A stretch of DNA of 64,000 nucleotides from Xanthomonas sacchari (GCF_040529065.1 NZ_CP132343.1:372001-436000); one strand, 5' to 3'; shown: positions 39,740 to 51,447, counted from the first letter of the stretch. Notes: generated by a model not told the origin, from the letters alone. Translations and numbers: made by a program.

Positions 39740-40645
39740 CTACCCACGCCTGCCCGCCGCATGTCCCTGCGCCAACTGCCACAGATGGCGCACGATCGGC
39801 ATCGCTTGCGCGGTGGCCGGCAGCGCGGCCAGGGCCAGCCGCGCCATCGGCACGCGGCCATCGATGTCCAGGTAGCGCACGCCGGGCAACTGCACCTGCG
39901 CGGTGGAGGCGGGGACCACCGACACACCCAGTTCGGCGGCCACCAGGTTGACGATGGAGGACATCTGCGGCGCCTCCTGTTCGATCTTCAGCTCGAAGCC
40001 GGCCTGGCGGCAGGCGTCGAGGATCTCGTCGTAGAGGCTGGTGCCGAAGCTGCGCGGGAACAGGATGAACGGTTCACCGGCCAGCGCCGAGAGCGGCGCG
40101 CGCTTGCGCTTGGCCAGGCGATGCGCGGCCGGTACCGCGATCTTCATCGGTTCATCGGGCAGCTTGAGCAACTGCAGTTCCGAGGGCGTGGCCACGCTGT
40201 AGCGGATGAAGGCCGCATCCAGCCGTCCCTGTAGCAGCGCAGCGAGCAGGCCGGCGGTGTTGGTCTCTTCCAGCGCCAGCGTCACCGCCGGCCAGCCGCG
40301 GCGGAAGCCGCGCACCAGGGTCGGCACGATCGGGTTGAACGCGGCCGAGGCGGTGAAGCCGAGCCGCAGTACGCCGCTTTCGCCGCGTGCGGCGCGGCGT
40401 GCGGCATCGCCGGCGCGTTCCAGGTCGGCGAGGACGCGCCGGGCTTCGGTGCGGAAGGCGCGGCCGGCATCGGTGAGCTCGGCGCCGCGCGGTGTGCGCA
40501 CGAACAGCGGCGTACCCAGTTCCTCCTCCAGTGCGCGGATCTGCTGGCTCAGCGGCGGTTGCTGGATGCCCAGTTGCGCCGCGGCGCGGGTGAAGTGCCC
40601 GGCCTCGGCCACGGCCAGGAAATAGCGCAGGTGCCGCAGTTCCAT
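39740..40645 (-). CDS. LysR family transcriptional regulator
   Basis: 301 residues. N-terminal HTH: MELRHLRYFLAVAEAGHF, TRAAAQLGIQQPPLSQQIRA and LEEELGTPLFVRTPRGAELT. The effector domain follows (about 90-290) with GVLRLGFTASAAFNPIVP. It resembles the BenM/CatM-type LysR regulators that respond to small aromatic acids, but the ligand cannot be named. It is divergent from an MFS transporter gene with 99 bp between starts, which it probably controls. ATG 40645 is the natural HTH start. Confidence 0.9.
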   Translation of the reverse strand: MELRHLRYFLAVAEAGHFTRAAAQLGIQQPPLSQQIRALEEELGTPLFVRTPRGAELTDAGRAFRTEARRVLADLERAGDAARRAARGESGVLRLGFTASAAFNPIVPTLVRGFRRGWPAVTLALEETNTAGLLAALLQGRLDAAFIRYSVATPSELQLLKLPDEPMKIAVPAAHRLAKRKRAPLSALAGEPFILFPRSFGTSLYDEILDACRQAGFELKIEQEAPQMSSIVNLVAAELGVSVVPASTAQVQLPGVRYLDIDGRVPMARLALAALPATAQAMPIVRHLWQLAQGHAAGRRG

Positions 40646-40647
40646 GT

Positions 40648-40664
40648 CATATCCAACACATATG
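40648..40664. promoter_or_regulatory. Candidate LysR binding site
   Basis: CATAT-CCAACAC-ATATG is a 5-7-5 dyad containing the T-N11-A pattern of LysR sites, in the lysR-MFS divergent gap. A related TCATATATTGGA lies at 40678-40689. Confidence 0.55.
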
Positions 40665-40744
40665 GAGAACGGGACGATCATATATTGGACGCCGGGGTCG
40701 GTCAGGCGAATACTGGCCCTCCGTTTCCCGCCGCGACCTATCCC

Positions 40745-41998
40745 GTGAACGCCTCCAGCCAATGCACGCCGGCGCACGCCGTGGACGATGCGCCGCTGCT
40801 GCGCATCCGCCTGGCGCTGTTCCTGGCCGGCTTCGCCACCTTCTCGCTGCTGTACAGCGTGCAGCCGCTGCTGCCCGAATTCGCCCGCGAGTTCGGGCTC
40901 ACCGCGGCGGCCAGCTCATTGCCGCTGTCGCTGGCCACCGGCGGCCTGGCGATCGCGATCTTCTGCGCCGGCGCGGTGTCGGAGACGCTGGGCCGGCGCG
41001 GGCTGATGTTCGTGTCGATCGCGTTGGCGGCGCTGCTCAACCTGCTCGCGGCCTACCTGCCGCACTGGGGCGCGCTGGTGGCGGTGCGCGCGCTGTCCGG
41101 CATCGCCCTGGGCGGCGTCCCGGCGGTGGCGATGGTGTACCTGGCCGAGGAACTGCCGGCGAGCCGGCTTGGCGCGGCCACCGGACTGTACGTGGCCGGC
41201 AATGCCTTCGGCGGCATGGTCGGCCGCATCGGCATGAGCGTGCTCACCGATCACTTCGACTGGCGCACCGCGCTGGCTACGCTGAGTACGGTCGATTTGC
41301 TGGCCGCGATCGGCTTCGTGTGGCTGCTGCCGCCATCGCGGCATTTCGTGCGCCGCCAGGGCGTGAACCTGCGCTTCCACCTGCGCGCCTGGGGCGGGCA
41401 TCTGCGCGATCGCCATCTGCCGTGGCTGTTCGCGATCCCGTTCCTGGCGATGGGCGTGTTCGTCAGCGTCTACAACTACGCTGGCTTCCGCCTGGGCGGA
41501 CCGGAGTTCGGCCTGAGCCAGAGCCAGCTCGGCATGATCTTCAGCGCCTACGTGTTCGGCATCGTGTCGTCCTCGGTCGCCGGCGCCGCCTCCGACCGGT
41601 TCGGCCGCGGCCCGGTGGTGCTGGCCGGCATCGCCACCGCGGCGCTGGGCGTGGCGCTGACCCTGGCGCATGCGCTGGTGCCGGTCATCGCCGGCATCGT
41701 GCTGCTGACTATCGGTTTCTTCGTCGCGCACTCGGCGGCCAGCGCCTGGGTCGGGCGCCTGGGCGGCCAGCACAAGAGCCATGCCGCCTCGCTGTACCTG
41801 CTGGCCTATTACGCCGGCGCCAGCGTGATCGGCTCGCTCAGCGGCGCGGCCTGGCAGCACGGTGGCTGGAACGCGCTGGTCGCCTGCTGCCTGGTGTTGC
41901 TGGGCATCGGCCTGGTCGCCGCGCAGGTGCTGCGCCGCGGTGCCGACGACAGCCGCCCCTATGGCCGCTTCGGGCCGCATCCGCCGCGCGGCGAGTGA
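40745..41998 (+). CDS. MFS exporter (YnfM/arabinose-efflux-like)
   Basis: 417 residues with about twelve helices. The early motif FATFSLLYSVQPLLPEFARE and the loop 2-3 motif SETLGRRGLM identify the major facilitator superfamily. A central loop of about 40 residues divides the two halves. GTG 40745 gives a short cytosolic N-terminus and keeps all twelve helices. It exports an unknown compound, probably under the divergent LysR regulator. Confidence 0.88.
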   Translation: MNASSQCTPAHAVDDAPLLRIRLALFLAGFATFSLLYSVQPLLPEFAREFGLTAAASSLPLSLATGGLAIAIFCAGAVSETLGRRGLMFVSIALAALLNLLAAYLPHWGALVAVRALSGIALGGVPAVAMVYLAEELPASRLGAATGLYVAGNAFGGMVGRIGMSVLTDHFDWRTALATLSTVDLLAAIGFVWLLPPSRHFVRRQGVNLRFHLRAWGGHLRDRHLPWLFAIPFLAMGVFVSVYNYAGFRLGGPEFGLSQSQLGMIFSAYVFGIVSSSVAGAASDRFGRGPVVLAGIATAALGVALTLAHALVPVIAGIVLLTIGFFVAHSAASAWVGRLGGQHKSHAASLYLLAYYAGASVIGSLSGAAWQHGGWNALVACCLVLLGIGLVAAQVLRRGADDSRPYGRFGPHPPRGE

Positions 41999-42031
41999 GC
42001 CGCGCCGCCGTCATCCAGCGAGGATTCCGCG

Positions 42032-42412
42032 ATGCAGATCGACCATCTCGACCATCTGGTCCTCACCGTCGCCGACATCGACGCCACCTGCGCGTTCTAT
42101 GCGCAGGTGCTGGGCATGCGCGTGGTCACCTTCGGCGAAGGTCGCAAGGCGCTGGCGTTCGGCCAGCAGAAGATCAACCTGCACCGGCATGGCCACGAGT
42201 TCGACCCGAAGGCGCGGGCGCCCACGCCTGGCTCGGCCGACCTGTGCTTGCTCACTGCCACGCCGCTGGCGCAGGTGGTCGAGGAGCTGCGTGCTGCCGC
42301 CGTGCCGATCGAGCAGGGCCCGGTGCAACGCACCGGTGCCCGCGGGCCGATCCTGTCGGTGTACATCCGCGATCCCGACGGCAACCTGATCGAGATCGCC
42401 AACCCCTTGTGA
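42032..42412 (+). CDS. VOC family protein (glyoxalase-like)
   Basis: 126 residues with the two-module VOC fold. DHLDHLVLTVADIDATCAFY is the first module with a candidate metal His, QQKINLHRHGHEF has a second His, and IRDPDGNLIEIANP has the metal Glu. This matches the YaeR/fosfomycin-resistance-like branch, and a metal-dependent lyase or dioxygenase is possible. It starts 33 bp after the MFS gene on the same strand, so it may belong to the same detoxification unit. A hairpin follows the stop. Confidence 0.86.
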   Translation: MQIDHLDHLVLTVADIDATCAFYAQVLGMRVVTFGEGRKALAFGQQKINLHRHGHEFDPKARAPTPGSADLCLLTATPLAQVVEELRAAAVPIEQGPVQRTGARGPILSVYIRDPDGNLIEIANPL

Positions 42413-42436
42413 GCGCAGGCGCCGCAGCGCCTGCGC
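42413..42436. terminator. Hairpin between convergent VOC and subtilase genes
   Basis: GCGCAGGCGC-CGCA-GCGCCTGCGC is a perfect 10 bp stem at the meeting point of two convergent genes, only 7 bp from the subtilase stop. It may end transcription from either side, although there is no T tract. Confidence 0.6.
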
Positions 42437-42443
42437 CGCGCGG

Positions 42444-44399
<1,956 letters not shown>

Positions 44400-44464
44400 G
44401 GCAGTGTCTCTGGGAAGATCGACGAAGGCGTGGACATCACGAAAGGGGCGCCACCGGGCGCGTG

Positions 44465-46825
44465 TCACCAACTGAAGCCGGCACCGGCGGACACGCTCTT
44501 CTCGCTGCCGGAGAAGGCGCCGCCGAGCGAGACGCTGGCGCGGTTGCCGATGGCACGCTGGTAGCCGATCGCCAGCGCGCTTTCGCCGCCCTGCGAGCCG
44601 ACGCCGACGCCGACCCGGTTGGCTCCGGCCAGGCCGGAAGTGTTGGTCGCCATGCCGGCGTAAGCAGCGCTGACCGCGCCCATGCGGTCGATGCGCCGGT
44701 CCAGGTGCTGGAAGCGTTGATCGGTATCGGTGCGCAGGCGGGTCAGGTTGTCGTCCCAGCCGGCCATGCGGTTGTCGGTATAGGCCTTGGCGCTGCTCAG
44801 CGTGGCGCTGTCGCCGGCCTGCATCTGCGCCACGTTGACCGCGTCGGTGGGCGCGCTGCCGGCGGCGACGTTGCTGATCTGGCGTTCGTTGCCGGCGCTG
44901 CCGACCGAGACGGTGTTGGCGCGGGTGGCGGACGAACCGCGGCCGAGGGCCACGGCGTTGTTCGCCGAGACCGAGGCGCCCTGGCCGACGGCGGTGCCGG
45001 AGGCGGCGGCGACCGTGGCGCTTTCGCCTACCGCCACCGCATTCGTCGCGCTGGCGCTGATGCTGGCGTTCGCGCCGACCGCGGTGCTGCCGTCGGCGTT
45101 GACCTGCGCGTTGCCGCCCAGTGCGGTGTCGTTGGGACCGTAGGCTAGCGCATTGGAACCGATCGCCGTGCCGTTCTGCCCGTTGGCGGTGGCCTGGGCG
45201 CCGACCGCCACCGCATTGGTGCCGGCACCGACAGTGGGACCGCCGGTGGCGCCGCTGCCCACCGCCACGCCGCCGCCACCGCTCTGCACCAGGTTGCCGA
45301 CCCGGGCATCCAGTGCCGAAAACGCGCCATCCAGCGCCGACAGCGCCGAGCCGACCGTGCCGTAGCTGCGGCCCTGGATCAGGTAGCTGCCACCGGTGAA
45401 GCTGCCATCGCCGCCGACCGCGCTGCCGGCGCCGAGCGCGCTGGCGATGCTGCGCAGCTGCAGCACGTTCACCGCATCGGTGTCGGCAGTGCCGGCGGCG
45501 ACGTAGGTGAGCTGGCGCAGCGCGCCGTCGCTGCCGAAGGCGACCGCGTTGTCGCGGTCGGCCATCGAACCGGCACCGATCGCCACGCTGTTGGCGCCGG
45601 TGGCGGCGCTGTTGTAGCCCAGTGCGACGGTGCTCGCGCCCATCGCGGTGGCGCCGCTGCCCAGTGCGGTGGCGCCTTCGCCGTTGGCGCTGGCGATGCT
45701 GCCGAACGCGCTGGCATCGACGCCATCGGCGTAGGCCTGACCGCCCACGGCCATGGCGTTCTCGCTGGTCGCCAGCGCCTGCGCGCCCAGCGCCACGCTG
45801 TGGGTCGCATCGGCATGGCTGTCGAAGCCCAGCGCTACGCCGTAATCCGACAGCGCCCAACTGCCGGCGCCCACGTTCACCGCGCCCAGGCCGTTGGCCT
45901 GGGCGGGAACGCCGCTGTTGCTGGCGCCGATGCTCACGCTCTGCTGGCCGGAAGCTGCGGCGCCTTCGCCGATCGCCACACTACCGTCGCCGCTGGCGGT
46001 GGCGGTGTAGCCCATCGCGGTGCCGAAATAGCCGGAGGCGGTGCTGTAGCCGCCGGCCGCGGTGGCACCGACGTTGGACGCCAGGGCGGCGTAGCCGAAG
46101 GCGCTGGCCTGTTCGCTCTCGGCACGCGACGAACCGCCGACGGCGGTCGCATAGATCCCGCTGGCCGCGGAGGTGGAGCCGACCGCGGTGGCGCTGTCGC
46201 CATCGGCGCTGGCGTTCCAGCCCAGCGCGCTGGCGTTGCCGGCGGTGGCGGCGGCGGCCGTGCCGATCGCCAGCGCGCCGAAGCCGGTGCTCTGCGCGCC
46301 GGCGGCATCGCCCGCGGCGCTGCCGAAGAAGCTGCCGCCGATCGCGATCGCCGAGGTGCCGCTGGCCACCGCGCCATCGCCCATGGCGATGGCGGCGCTG
46401 TCGGAGGCAACGGTGTGGTGGCCGATGGCGATGGCGAAGGCGCCGGAGGCATCGGCGCGCGCGCCCATCGCCACCGCGCGCAGGCCGGCGGCGCTGGCGT
46501 AGTCGCTGCCGTCGTTCAGGCCTTCGGCCAGGAAGTAGCGGGTGGTGTTCTGGGTGCCCGGCTGCACGTCCTGGGCGGTGGCGTCCTGCGGCGTGGTGTC
46601 GGCGGCGTCGGCGCTGTCGGTCTCGGCGCCGGAGGTTGCGGCGGCGGTATCGCGTTGCGACGTCGGGGTGGCCGTGGTCGGTGCCGGCGCTGCGAAGGCG
46701 CTCGCGGGCAGGCTCAGCGCCAGCAGCAACGCGGCGGTCAACAACCCGTCAGACGCCTGCGGCAGGATGGACGAGGACGGCAGCGGGCGCGCACGGGTGC
46801 GCAGGGCGTTGGGCAGAAGAGGCAT
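44465..46825 (-). CDS. Trimeric autotransporter adhesin (YadA-like)
   Basis: 786 residues. A long signal region (about 1-45) precedes a head made of many YadA-like 14-residue repeats, with motifs such as SVAIGAGS, ATALGSGA and NAVAVGESA. Neck motifs of the DAVNVLQL and DAVNVAQM type occur at two sites. The C-terminus has a short coiled coil (DDNLTRLRTDTDQRFQHLDR) and a membrane anchor that ends GAGFSW. It probably mediates attachment to plant or abiotic surfaces or to other cells. The repeats are GC-rich and imperfect, so recombination may vary length. Confidence 0.93.
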   Translation of the reverse strand: MPLLPNALRTRARPLPSSSILPQASDGLLTAALLLALSLPASAFAAPAPTTATPTSQRDTAAATSGAETDSADAADTTPQDATAQDVQPGTQNTTRYFLAEGLNDGSDYASAAGLRAVAMGARADASGAFAIAIGHHTVASDSAAIAMGDGAVASGTSAIAIGGSFFGSAAGDAAGAQSTGFGALAIGTAAAATAGNASALGWNASADGDSATAVGSTSAASGIYATAVGGSSRAESEQASAFGYAALASNVGATAAGGYSTASGYFGTAMGYTATASGDGSVAIGEGAAASGQQSVSIGASNSGVPAQANGLGAVNVGAGSWALSDYGVALGFDSHADATHSVALGAQALATSENAMAVGGQAYADGVDASAFGSIASANGEGATALGSGATAMGASTVALGYNSAATGANSVAIGAGSMADRDNAVAFGSDGALRQLTYVAAGTADTDAVNVLQLRSIASALGAGSAVGGDGSFTGGSYLIQGRSYGTVGSALSALDGAFSALDARVGNLVQSGGGGVAVGSGATGGPTVGAGTNAVAVGAQATANGQNGTAIGSNALAYGPNDTALGGNAQVNADGSTAVGANASISASATNAVAVGESATVAAASGTAVGQGASVSANNAVALGRGSSATRANTVSVGSAGNERQISNVAAGSAPTDAVNVAQMQAGDSATLSSAKAYTDNRMAGWDDNLTRLRTDTDQRFQHLDRRIDRMGAVSAAYAGMATNTSGLAGANRVGVGVGSQGGESALAIGYQRAIGNRASVSLGGAFSGSEKSVSAGAGFSW

Positions 46826-46949
46826 CGTGGGTTCCGGGCTGGGGCCGGGAGCGTCGTCCCGACATCGAGTCAGGCCCGATTAAGGCCGCAAGCCCTGCGG
46901 CCCTTCAATGCACGCAGATTCACCGCTTCCTCACGGTAGACTCACCGCC

Positions 46950-48362
46950 ATGGGAGTCCGGGTGAGATGGGGTGCGCACTCTGCGCCGGTCGCGCTTGCC
47001 GCGCGGCTGTGGCGGCGCCTCTGGCTGTGGCTGCGCCGGGTACCGATCGCCGACCCGCTGGACCGACGCAACGCGCCGGCGCTGCAGGTGCTGTTCGTGT
47101 TCCTGGGCAGCGAGATTCCGCTCAACAAGCTCTATCACCTGCTGACCGCGCCGCGCATCGAGATGGGCACGGTGCAGTTGGCGGTGGACGTCGGCACCGA
47201 TGCGGCGATCGCCGCGGCGGCCTGGGCCGCGGTCTGGATGATCCGCCGTGGCCTGCTGAAACAGGCCACCGCCATGTTCATCGCGGTGGTGCTGTGCTCG
47301 GCAGTCGCCGCCAACCTGGCGTTCGGCTACCAGCTGCAGGCCTTCGATCCCTACCCGATGATGATGCTGACCCTGGCCGCGCTGGTGATCGGACGTCGTG
47401 CGCTGTGGCTGGTGTACCTGTGCATCCCGCTGATCTTCTGGCTGGGCATGGAAAGTCCGTGGGGCCAGGATCCGCACGGCAATCGCAGCCCGTTCCAGAA
47501 CCTGCCGTCGCTGGCGTTGAGCTACCTGATGATTACCCTGGTGCTGGACCGCACCGTCGCCGCGCTGCGCGAGAGCCTGTGGCGCGCGCGGCGCAGCGCC
47601 GCGCGTTTGCGCGTGGAGATGCGCGAACGCACGCTGGCGCAGCAACGCCTGCTGCACCTGCAGAAGATCGAGCTGGTGGAACAGTTGGCCAGTGGCGTAT
47701 CGCACGACTTCAACAACATCCTCAGCGCGATCCTGGGCTACGCCGAGCAACGCCACTGCGTGCACGAACTGGACTATCACCCGCCCCGCGATGCGCTGGT
47801 GCTGGCCGATGCGCTGGAGGGCGTGGCGCTGGCCGCGCAGCGCGGCGTGGCGGTCAGCCGCAAGCTGCTCAGCTTCAGCCGCCGCGAGGCCAGCGTACCC
47901 GAGCGCTTCGATGCCGGCGAAGCGCTGCGCAGCCTGCAGCCGATGCTGCGACAACTGTTGGGCGCCACCGTGCAGGTGCGGCTGGACCTCACCACCGACC
48001 CGGCGCCGGTGTTGCTGGACCGCAGCCGCTTCGACCTGGCGCTGCTCAACTTCGCCGCCAACGCGCGCGATGCGATGCCCGGCGGCGGCGGTTTTTCGCT
48101 GCAGCTGCGCCGCGACGGCGAGGCCGTCGTCATCGCCATCGCCGATACCGGCATGGGCATGAGCGAGGCCGTGCAACGGCAGATCTTCGAGCCGTTCTTC
48201 ACCACCAAGCCGGCCGGGCAGGGCACCGGGCTGGGTCTGGCGGTGGCGTTCGAAATGGCGCAACAGGCGCACGGCAGCCTGCAGGTGCGCAGCGCACCCG
48301 GCGCCGGCACCTGTTTCGTGCTGCGCCTGCCGCTGGCCGGGCTCAGCGCTCCTGCGGCATGA
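46950..48362 (+). CDS. Membrane-bound sensor histidine kinase
   Basis: 470 residues. About five N-terminal helices (about 40-200) without a large periplasmic domain. A coiled linker leads to the H-box SGVSHDFNNILSAILGYAEQ with His252, of the NtrB/HPK4-like type. The ATPase domain has NFAANARDAMPGGGGF, IADTGMGMSE and GTGLGLAVAFEMAQQ. The 3' end overlaps the convergent response regulator by 20 bp. It starts divergently from the adhesin gene, 124 bp away, so the adhesin is a plausible target. Confidence 0.88.
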   Translation: MGVRVRWGAHSAPVALAARLWRRLWLWLRRVPIADPLDRRNAPALQVLFVFLGSEIPLNKLYHLLTAPRIEMGTVQLAVDVGTDAAIAAAAWAAVWMIRRGLLKQATAMFIAVVLCSAVAANLAFGYQLQAFDPYPMMMLTLAALVIGRRALWLVYLCIPLIFWLGMESPWGQDPHGNRSPFQNLPSLALSYLMITLVLDRTVAALRESLWRARRSAARLRVEMRERTLAQQRLLHLQKIELVEQLASGVSHDFNNILSAILGYAEQRHCVHELDYHPPRDALVLADALEGVALAAQRGVAVSRKLLSFSRREASVPERFDAGEALRSLQPMLRQLLGATVQVRLDLTTDPAPVLLDRSRFDLALLNFAANARDAMPGGGGFSLQLRRDGEAVVIAIADTGMGMSEAVQRQIFEPFFTTKPAGQGTGLGLAVAFEMAQQAHGSLQVRSAPGAGTCFVLRLPLAGLSAPAA

Positions 48363-49110
48363 GCAGATAGCCTTCGCCGCGCACCGCGCGCAATGGCAGC
48401 GCGCTGCCGGTGCGCTCGTGCACCTTCTGCCGCAGCCGATGCAGCAACGCATCCAGCCGGTGCGGATCGATCTCCAGCCCGGCGTTGCCGCCGAGCATGC
48501 CGATCAGCGCATCGCGGCTGACCAGTCGTCCGCGTGCCTGCCACAGGCTCTGCAGCACCTTGCGTTCGGAGGCGGTCAACGGCACCGCCTGCCCATCCGG
48601 TGCGAACAGGCACCAGCCGTCGTCCTGCAATTGCCATTCCTCGCTGGCCGGCGCCGCCGGTCGCAGCATGCGCCGGGCCACGCTGAACAGGGTGGCGGCG
48701 AGGATCTCGATCTGCACCGGCTTGATCAGGTACGCATCGGCGCCCTGCACCAGCCCGCGCACCAGATCCGGCTGCTCGCCGCGGCCGCTGAGGATGACGA
48801 TGCCCATGCCGGGACGGCGTTCCTGCAGTTGCTGGGTCAGGGTGAAGCCGTCGCTGTCGGGCAGGCCGATGTCGAGCACGATCAGGTCGACACGTTGCGC
48901 CTCCAGCGCCGTCCACAGCGCCTGCGCGGTGCGCAGCGGTATCGCCTCGAATCCGTGCCGCAGCAAGCCCGGCAGCAGCACGCGGTCGCGCAGCACATCG
49001 TCGTCCTCCAGCAACGCCACCCGCAGCGGGGCGTTGGCGGCAGCGGCGAACGGGGGCGGGGTGGGATCGGAAACGCGGCTCACGAGGCGGAATCGGCGAA
49101 GGGACGGCAT
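48343..49110 (-). CDS. Response regulator with OmpR-type DNA-binding domain
   Basis: 255 residues. Receiver domain with acidic EDDD (about 35-38), Asp80 in LIVLDIGLPDSDG and switch Lys in DAYLIKPVQIEIL. The C-terminal winged helix (about 165-253) has LTASERKVLQSLWQARGRL and DPHRLDALLHRLRQKV. It probably pairs with the convergent kinase, although two-component genes are usually in tandem. The 5' end is 24 bp longer than a minimal N-terminus; ATG 49110 was kept for lack of a better start. Confidence 0.85.
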   Translation of the reverse strand: MPSLRRFRLVSRVSDPTPPPFAAAANAPLRVALLEDDDVLRDRVLLPGLLRHGFEAIPLRTAQALWTALEAQRVDLIVLDIGLPDSDGFTLTQQLQERRPGMGIVILSGRGEQPDLVRGLVQGADAYLIKPVQIEILAATLFSVARRMLRPAAPASEEWQLQDDGWCLFAPDGQAVPLTASERKVLQSLWQARGRLVSRDALIGMLGGNAGLEIDPHRLDALLHRLRQKVHERTGSALPLRAVRGEGYLLMPQER

Positions 49111-49326
49111 TCCTCACGGAGGCAGCGTGCGGCGTGACGCATGCCGTGAACGCTCAGCATCCTGCCGCGTCCTGGACAGTAGCCAGTTTCCCGCGGGCTT
49201 TCAATGCGCGCGGCAACGCTTCAGCGGCCGCTCCGGCCAAGGCTTGCGTTGCCGCCGCCCACCCCCTAGATAGGGAGCCGACACGCGGCCGTCGCGTGCG
49301 CCTCCATCACGTCCGGGACCTTCACG

Positions 49327-50208
49327 ATGTCGCAGTTGCTGCAGGATCACCCCGCGTCCGCACAGCCGGCGGCGTCCGCGCTGGAAGCGTTCGTCGACCG
49401 CCACCGGCGCCTGTTCGTGCTGACCGGCGCCGGTTGCAGCACCGACTCGGGCATTCCCGACTACCGCGACGCCGCCGGCGACTGGAAGCGTGCGCAGCCG
49501 GTGACCTACCAGGCCTTCATGGGCGAGCTGGCGACGCGGCAGCGCTACTGGGCGCGCAGCCTGCTCGGCTGGCCGCGCTTCGGTCATGCGCGGCCCAATG
49601 CCACCCACGCCGCGCTGGCGCAGCTGGAAGCGCGCGGCCAGGTCGAACTGCTGCTGACCCAGAACGTGGACGGCCTGCACCAGGCCGCCGGCAGCCGCGC
49701 CACCATCGACCTGCACGGGCGCCTGGACGTGGTGCGCTGCATGGGTTGCGAGCGGCGCATGCCGCGCGAGGCGTTCCAGCAGCACCTGCTGCAGCACAAC
49801 CCGCAGTGGGCAACGCTGCAGGCCGCGCCAGCGCCCGACGGCGATGCCGACCTGGACGGCGAGGATTTCGCCAGCTTCGTGGTGCCGCCCTGCGCGCACT
49901 GCGGCGGCGTGCTGAAGCCGGATGTGGTGTTCTTCGGCGAGAACGTGCCGCGCGAGCGCGTGGCCAGTGCCTTCGCGCATCTGCAGCGCGCCGACGCGGT
50001 ACTGGTGGTGGGCTCGTCGCTGATGGTCTATTCCGGCTTCCGCTTCGTGCAGGCCGCGGCCAAGGCTGGCCTGCCCATCGCCGCAGTGAACCTGGGCCGC
50101 ACCCGCGGCGACGATCTGCTGAGCCTGAAAGTGGAGCAATCGTGCGCGCAGGCGCTGGCCTTCCTGCTGCCGGCAGCGGCGCGCGTTCCGAATCCCGGCA
50201 CGAACTGA
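49327..50208 (+). CDS. NAD-dependent protein deacylase, SIRT4-like sirtuin
   Basis: 293 residues. NAD motif TGAGCSTDSGIPDYRD, catalytic TQNVDGLHQAAGS and DLHGRLDVVRC, and the zinc Cys pairs CMGC and CAHC. This pattern, with DYRD instead of TFRG, places it in sirtuin class II (SIRT4-like), distinct from the CobB-like protein at 29 kb. In bacteria such proteins can be deacylases or ADP-ribosyl transferases. It stands upstream of an ene-reductase gene by 87 bp. Confidence 0.9.
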   Translation: MSQLLQDHPASAQPAASALEAFVDRHRRLFVLTGAGCSTDSGIPDYRDAAGDWKRAQPVTYQAFMGELATRQRYWARSLLGWPRFGHARPNATHAALAQLEARGQVELLLTQNVDGLHQAAGSRATIDLHGRLDVVRCMGCERRMPREAFQQHLLQHNPQWATLQAAPAPDGDADLDGEDFASFVVPPCAHCGGVLKPDVVFFGENVPRERVASAFAHLQRADAVLVVGSSLMVYSGFRFVQAAAKAGLPIAAVNLGRTRGDDLLSLKVEQSCAQALAFLLPAAARVPNPGTN

Positions 50209-50295
50209 TCCACCGGCAGTGGTTGATCGCGCTGTGCGGCAGGAGTGCAATGGCCGCCTCCCGCGCCGCGCGCGGCGTTTCCATGGATCCGCATC

Positions 50296-51393
50296 GTGAG
50301 CCAGTTGTTCTCGCCCCTGGCACTGGGGCCGCTGTCGTTGTCCAACCGCATCGTGATCGCGCCGATGTGCCAGTACTCGGCCGAGGACGGCCGTGCCAGC
50401 GACTGGCATGTGCAGCATCTGGGCCAACTGGCGCAGTCCGGCGCCGGCCTGCTGATCCTGGAAGCGACGGCGGTCGAACCGCGCGGGCGCATCAGCTACG
50501 CCGACCTGGGCCTGTGGGACGATGCCACTGAGGCGGCGCTGGACACGGTGTTGCGCGCGGTGCGCCGCTGGTCGCCGATGCCGTTGGGCATCCAGCTCGC
50601 GCACGCCGGGCGCAAGGCGTCCACGCGCAAGCCCTGGGACGGCGGCGGCGCGATCGCGCCCGACCAGCCGAATGGCTGGCAGACCGTGGCGCCGTCGGCG
50701 CAGGCGTTCGACCAGGATGGCGTGCCGCCGCAGGCGCTGGACCTGGCCGGCATCGACGCCATCGTCGAGGCGTTCGTGGCCTCGGCACGGCGTGCCGAGC
50801 GCCTCGGCGTCGAGCTGATCGAACTGCATGCCGCTCACGGCTACCTGCTGCACCAGTTCCTGTCGCCGCTGAGCAATCAGCGTGCCGATGCCTATGGCGG
50901 CAGCCTGGAGAACCGCATGCGCCTGCTGCTGCGCGTGCATGCGGCGGTGCGCGCCGCGGTGGCGCCGAGCATCGCAGTGGGCGTGCGCATCTCCGCCACC
51001 GACTGGGTCGACGGCGGCTGGGACCTGGCGCAGAGCGAGGCGCTGGCGCAGGCGCTGCAGGCGCAGGGCTGCGATTACCTGCACGTGTCCAGCGGTGGGC
51101 TGGACCGGCGCCAGCGTATTCCGGTGGCGCCCGGCTACCAGGTGCCGCTGGCCGAGGCCCTGCACCGCGCGCTGCGCATGCCGGTGATCGCGGTGGGCCT
51201 GATCACCGAGCCGCAGCAGGCCGAAGCCATCCTCGCCGAGGACCGCGCCGACGCCATCGCGCTGGCCCGCGGCATCCTCTACGATCCGCGCTGGCCCTGG
51301 CACGCGGCCGCCGCACTGGGCGCGCGGTTGCGGCCGTCGCCGCAATACCTGCGCTGCGAGCCGCACGCGGCGCGCGGCGTGTTCGACGCCTGA
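50296..51393 (+). CDS. NADH:flavin oxidoreductase, YqjM-like old yellow enzyme
   Basis: 365 residues, FMN-bound TIM barrel. The Cys in IVIAPMCQYSAEDG is the YqjM-type redox sensor near the flavin. GIQLAHAGRKAS contains the substrate-binding pair, and HAAHGYLLHQFLSPLSNQRAD and YGGSLENRMRLLL are core motifs. It reduces the alkene bond of unsaturated carbonyls and may detoxify electrophiles. Start GTG 50296 gives the natural N-terminus SQLFSPLALGPLSL; an upstream reading to 50245 adds unlike sequence. Confidence 0.9.
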   Translation: MSQLFSPLALGPLSLSNRIVIAPMCQYSAEDGRASDWHVQHLGQLAQSGAGLLILEATAVEPRGRISYADLGLWDDATEAALDTVLRAVRRWSPMPLGIQLAHAGRKASTRKPWDGGGAIAPDQPNGWQTVAPSAQAFDQDGVPPQALDLAGIDAIVEAFVASARRAERLGVELIELHAAHGYLLHQFLSPLSNQRADAYGGSLENRMRLLLRVHAAVRAAVAPSIAVGVRISATDWVDGGWDLAQSEALAQALQAQGCDYLHVSSGGLDRRQRIPVAPGYQVPLAEALHRALRMPVIAVGLITEPQQAEAILAEDRADAIALARGILYDPRWPWHAAAALGARLRPSPQYLRCEPHAARGVFDA

Positions 51394-51447
51394 CCGACGC
51401 GCCGCACGGTTGGCGGCCTCCACTTCGATTTCTTCAGGGAGCATGCA

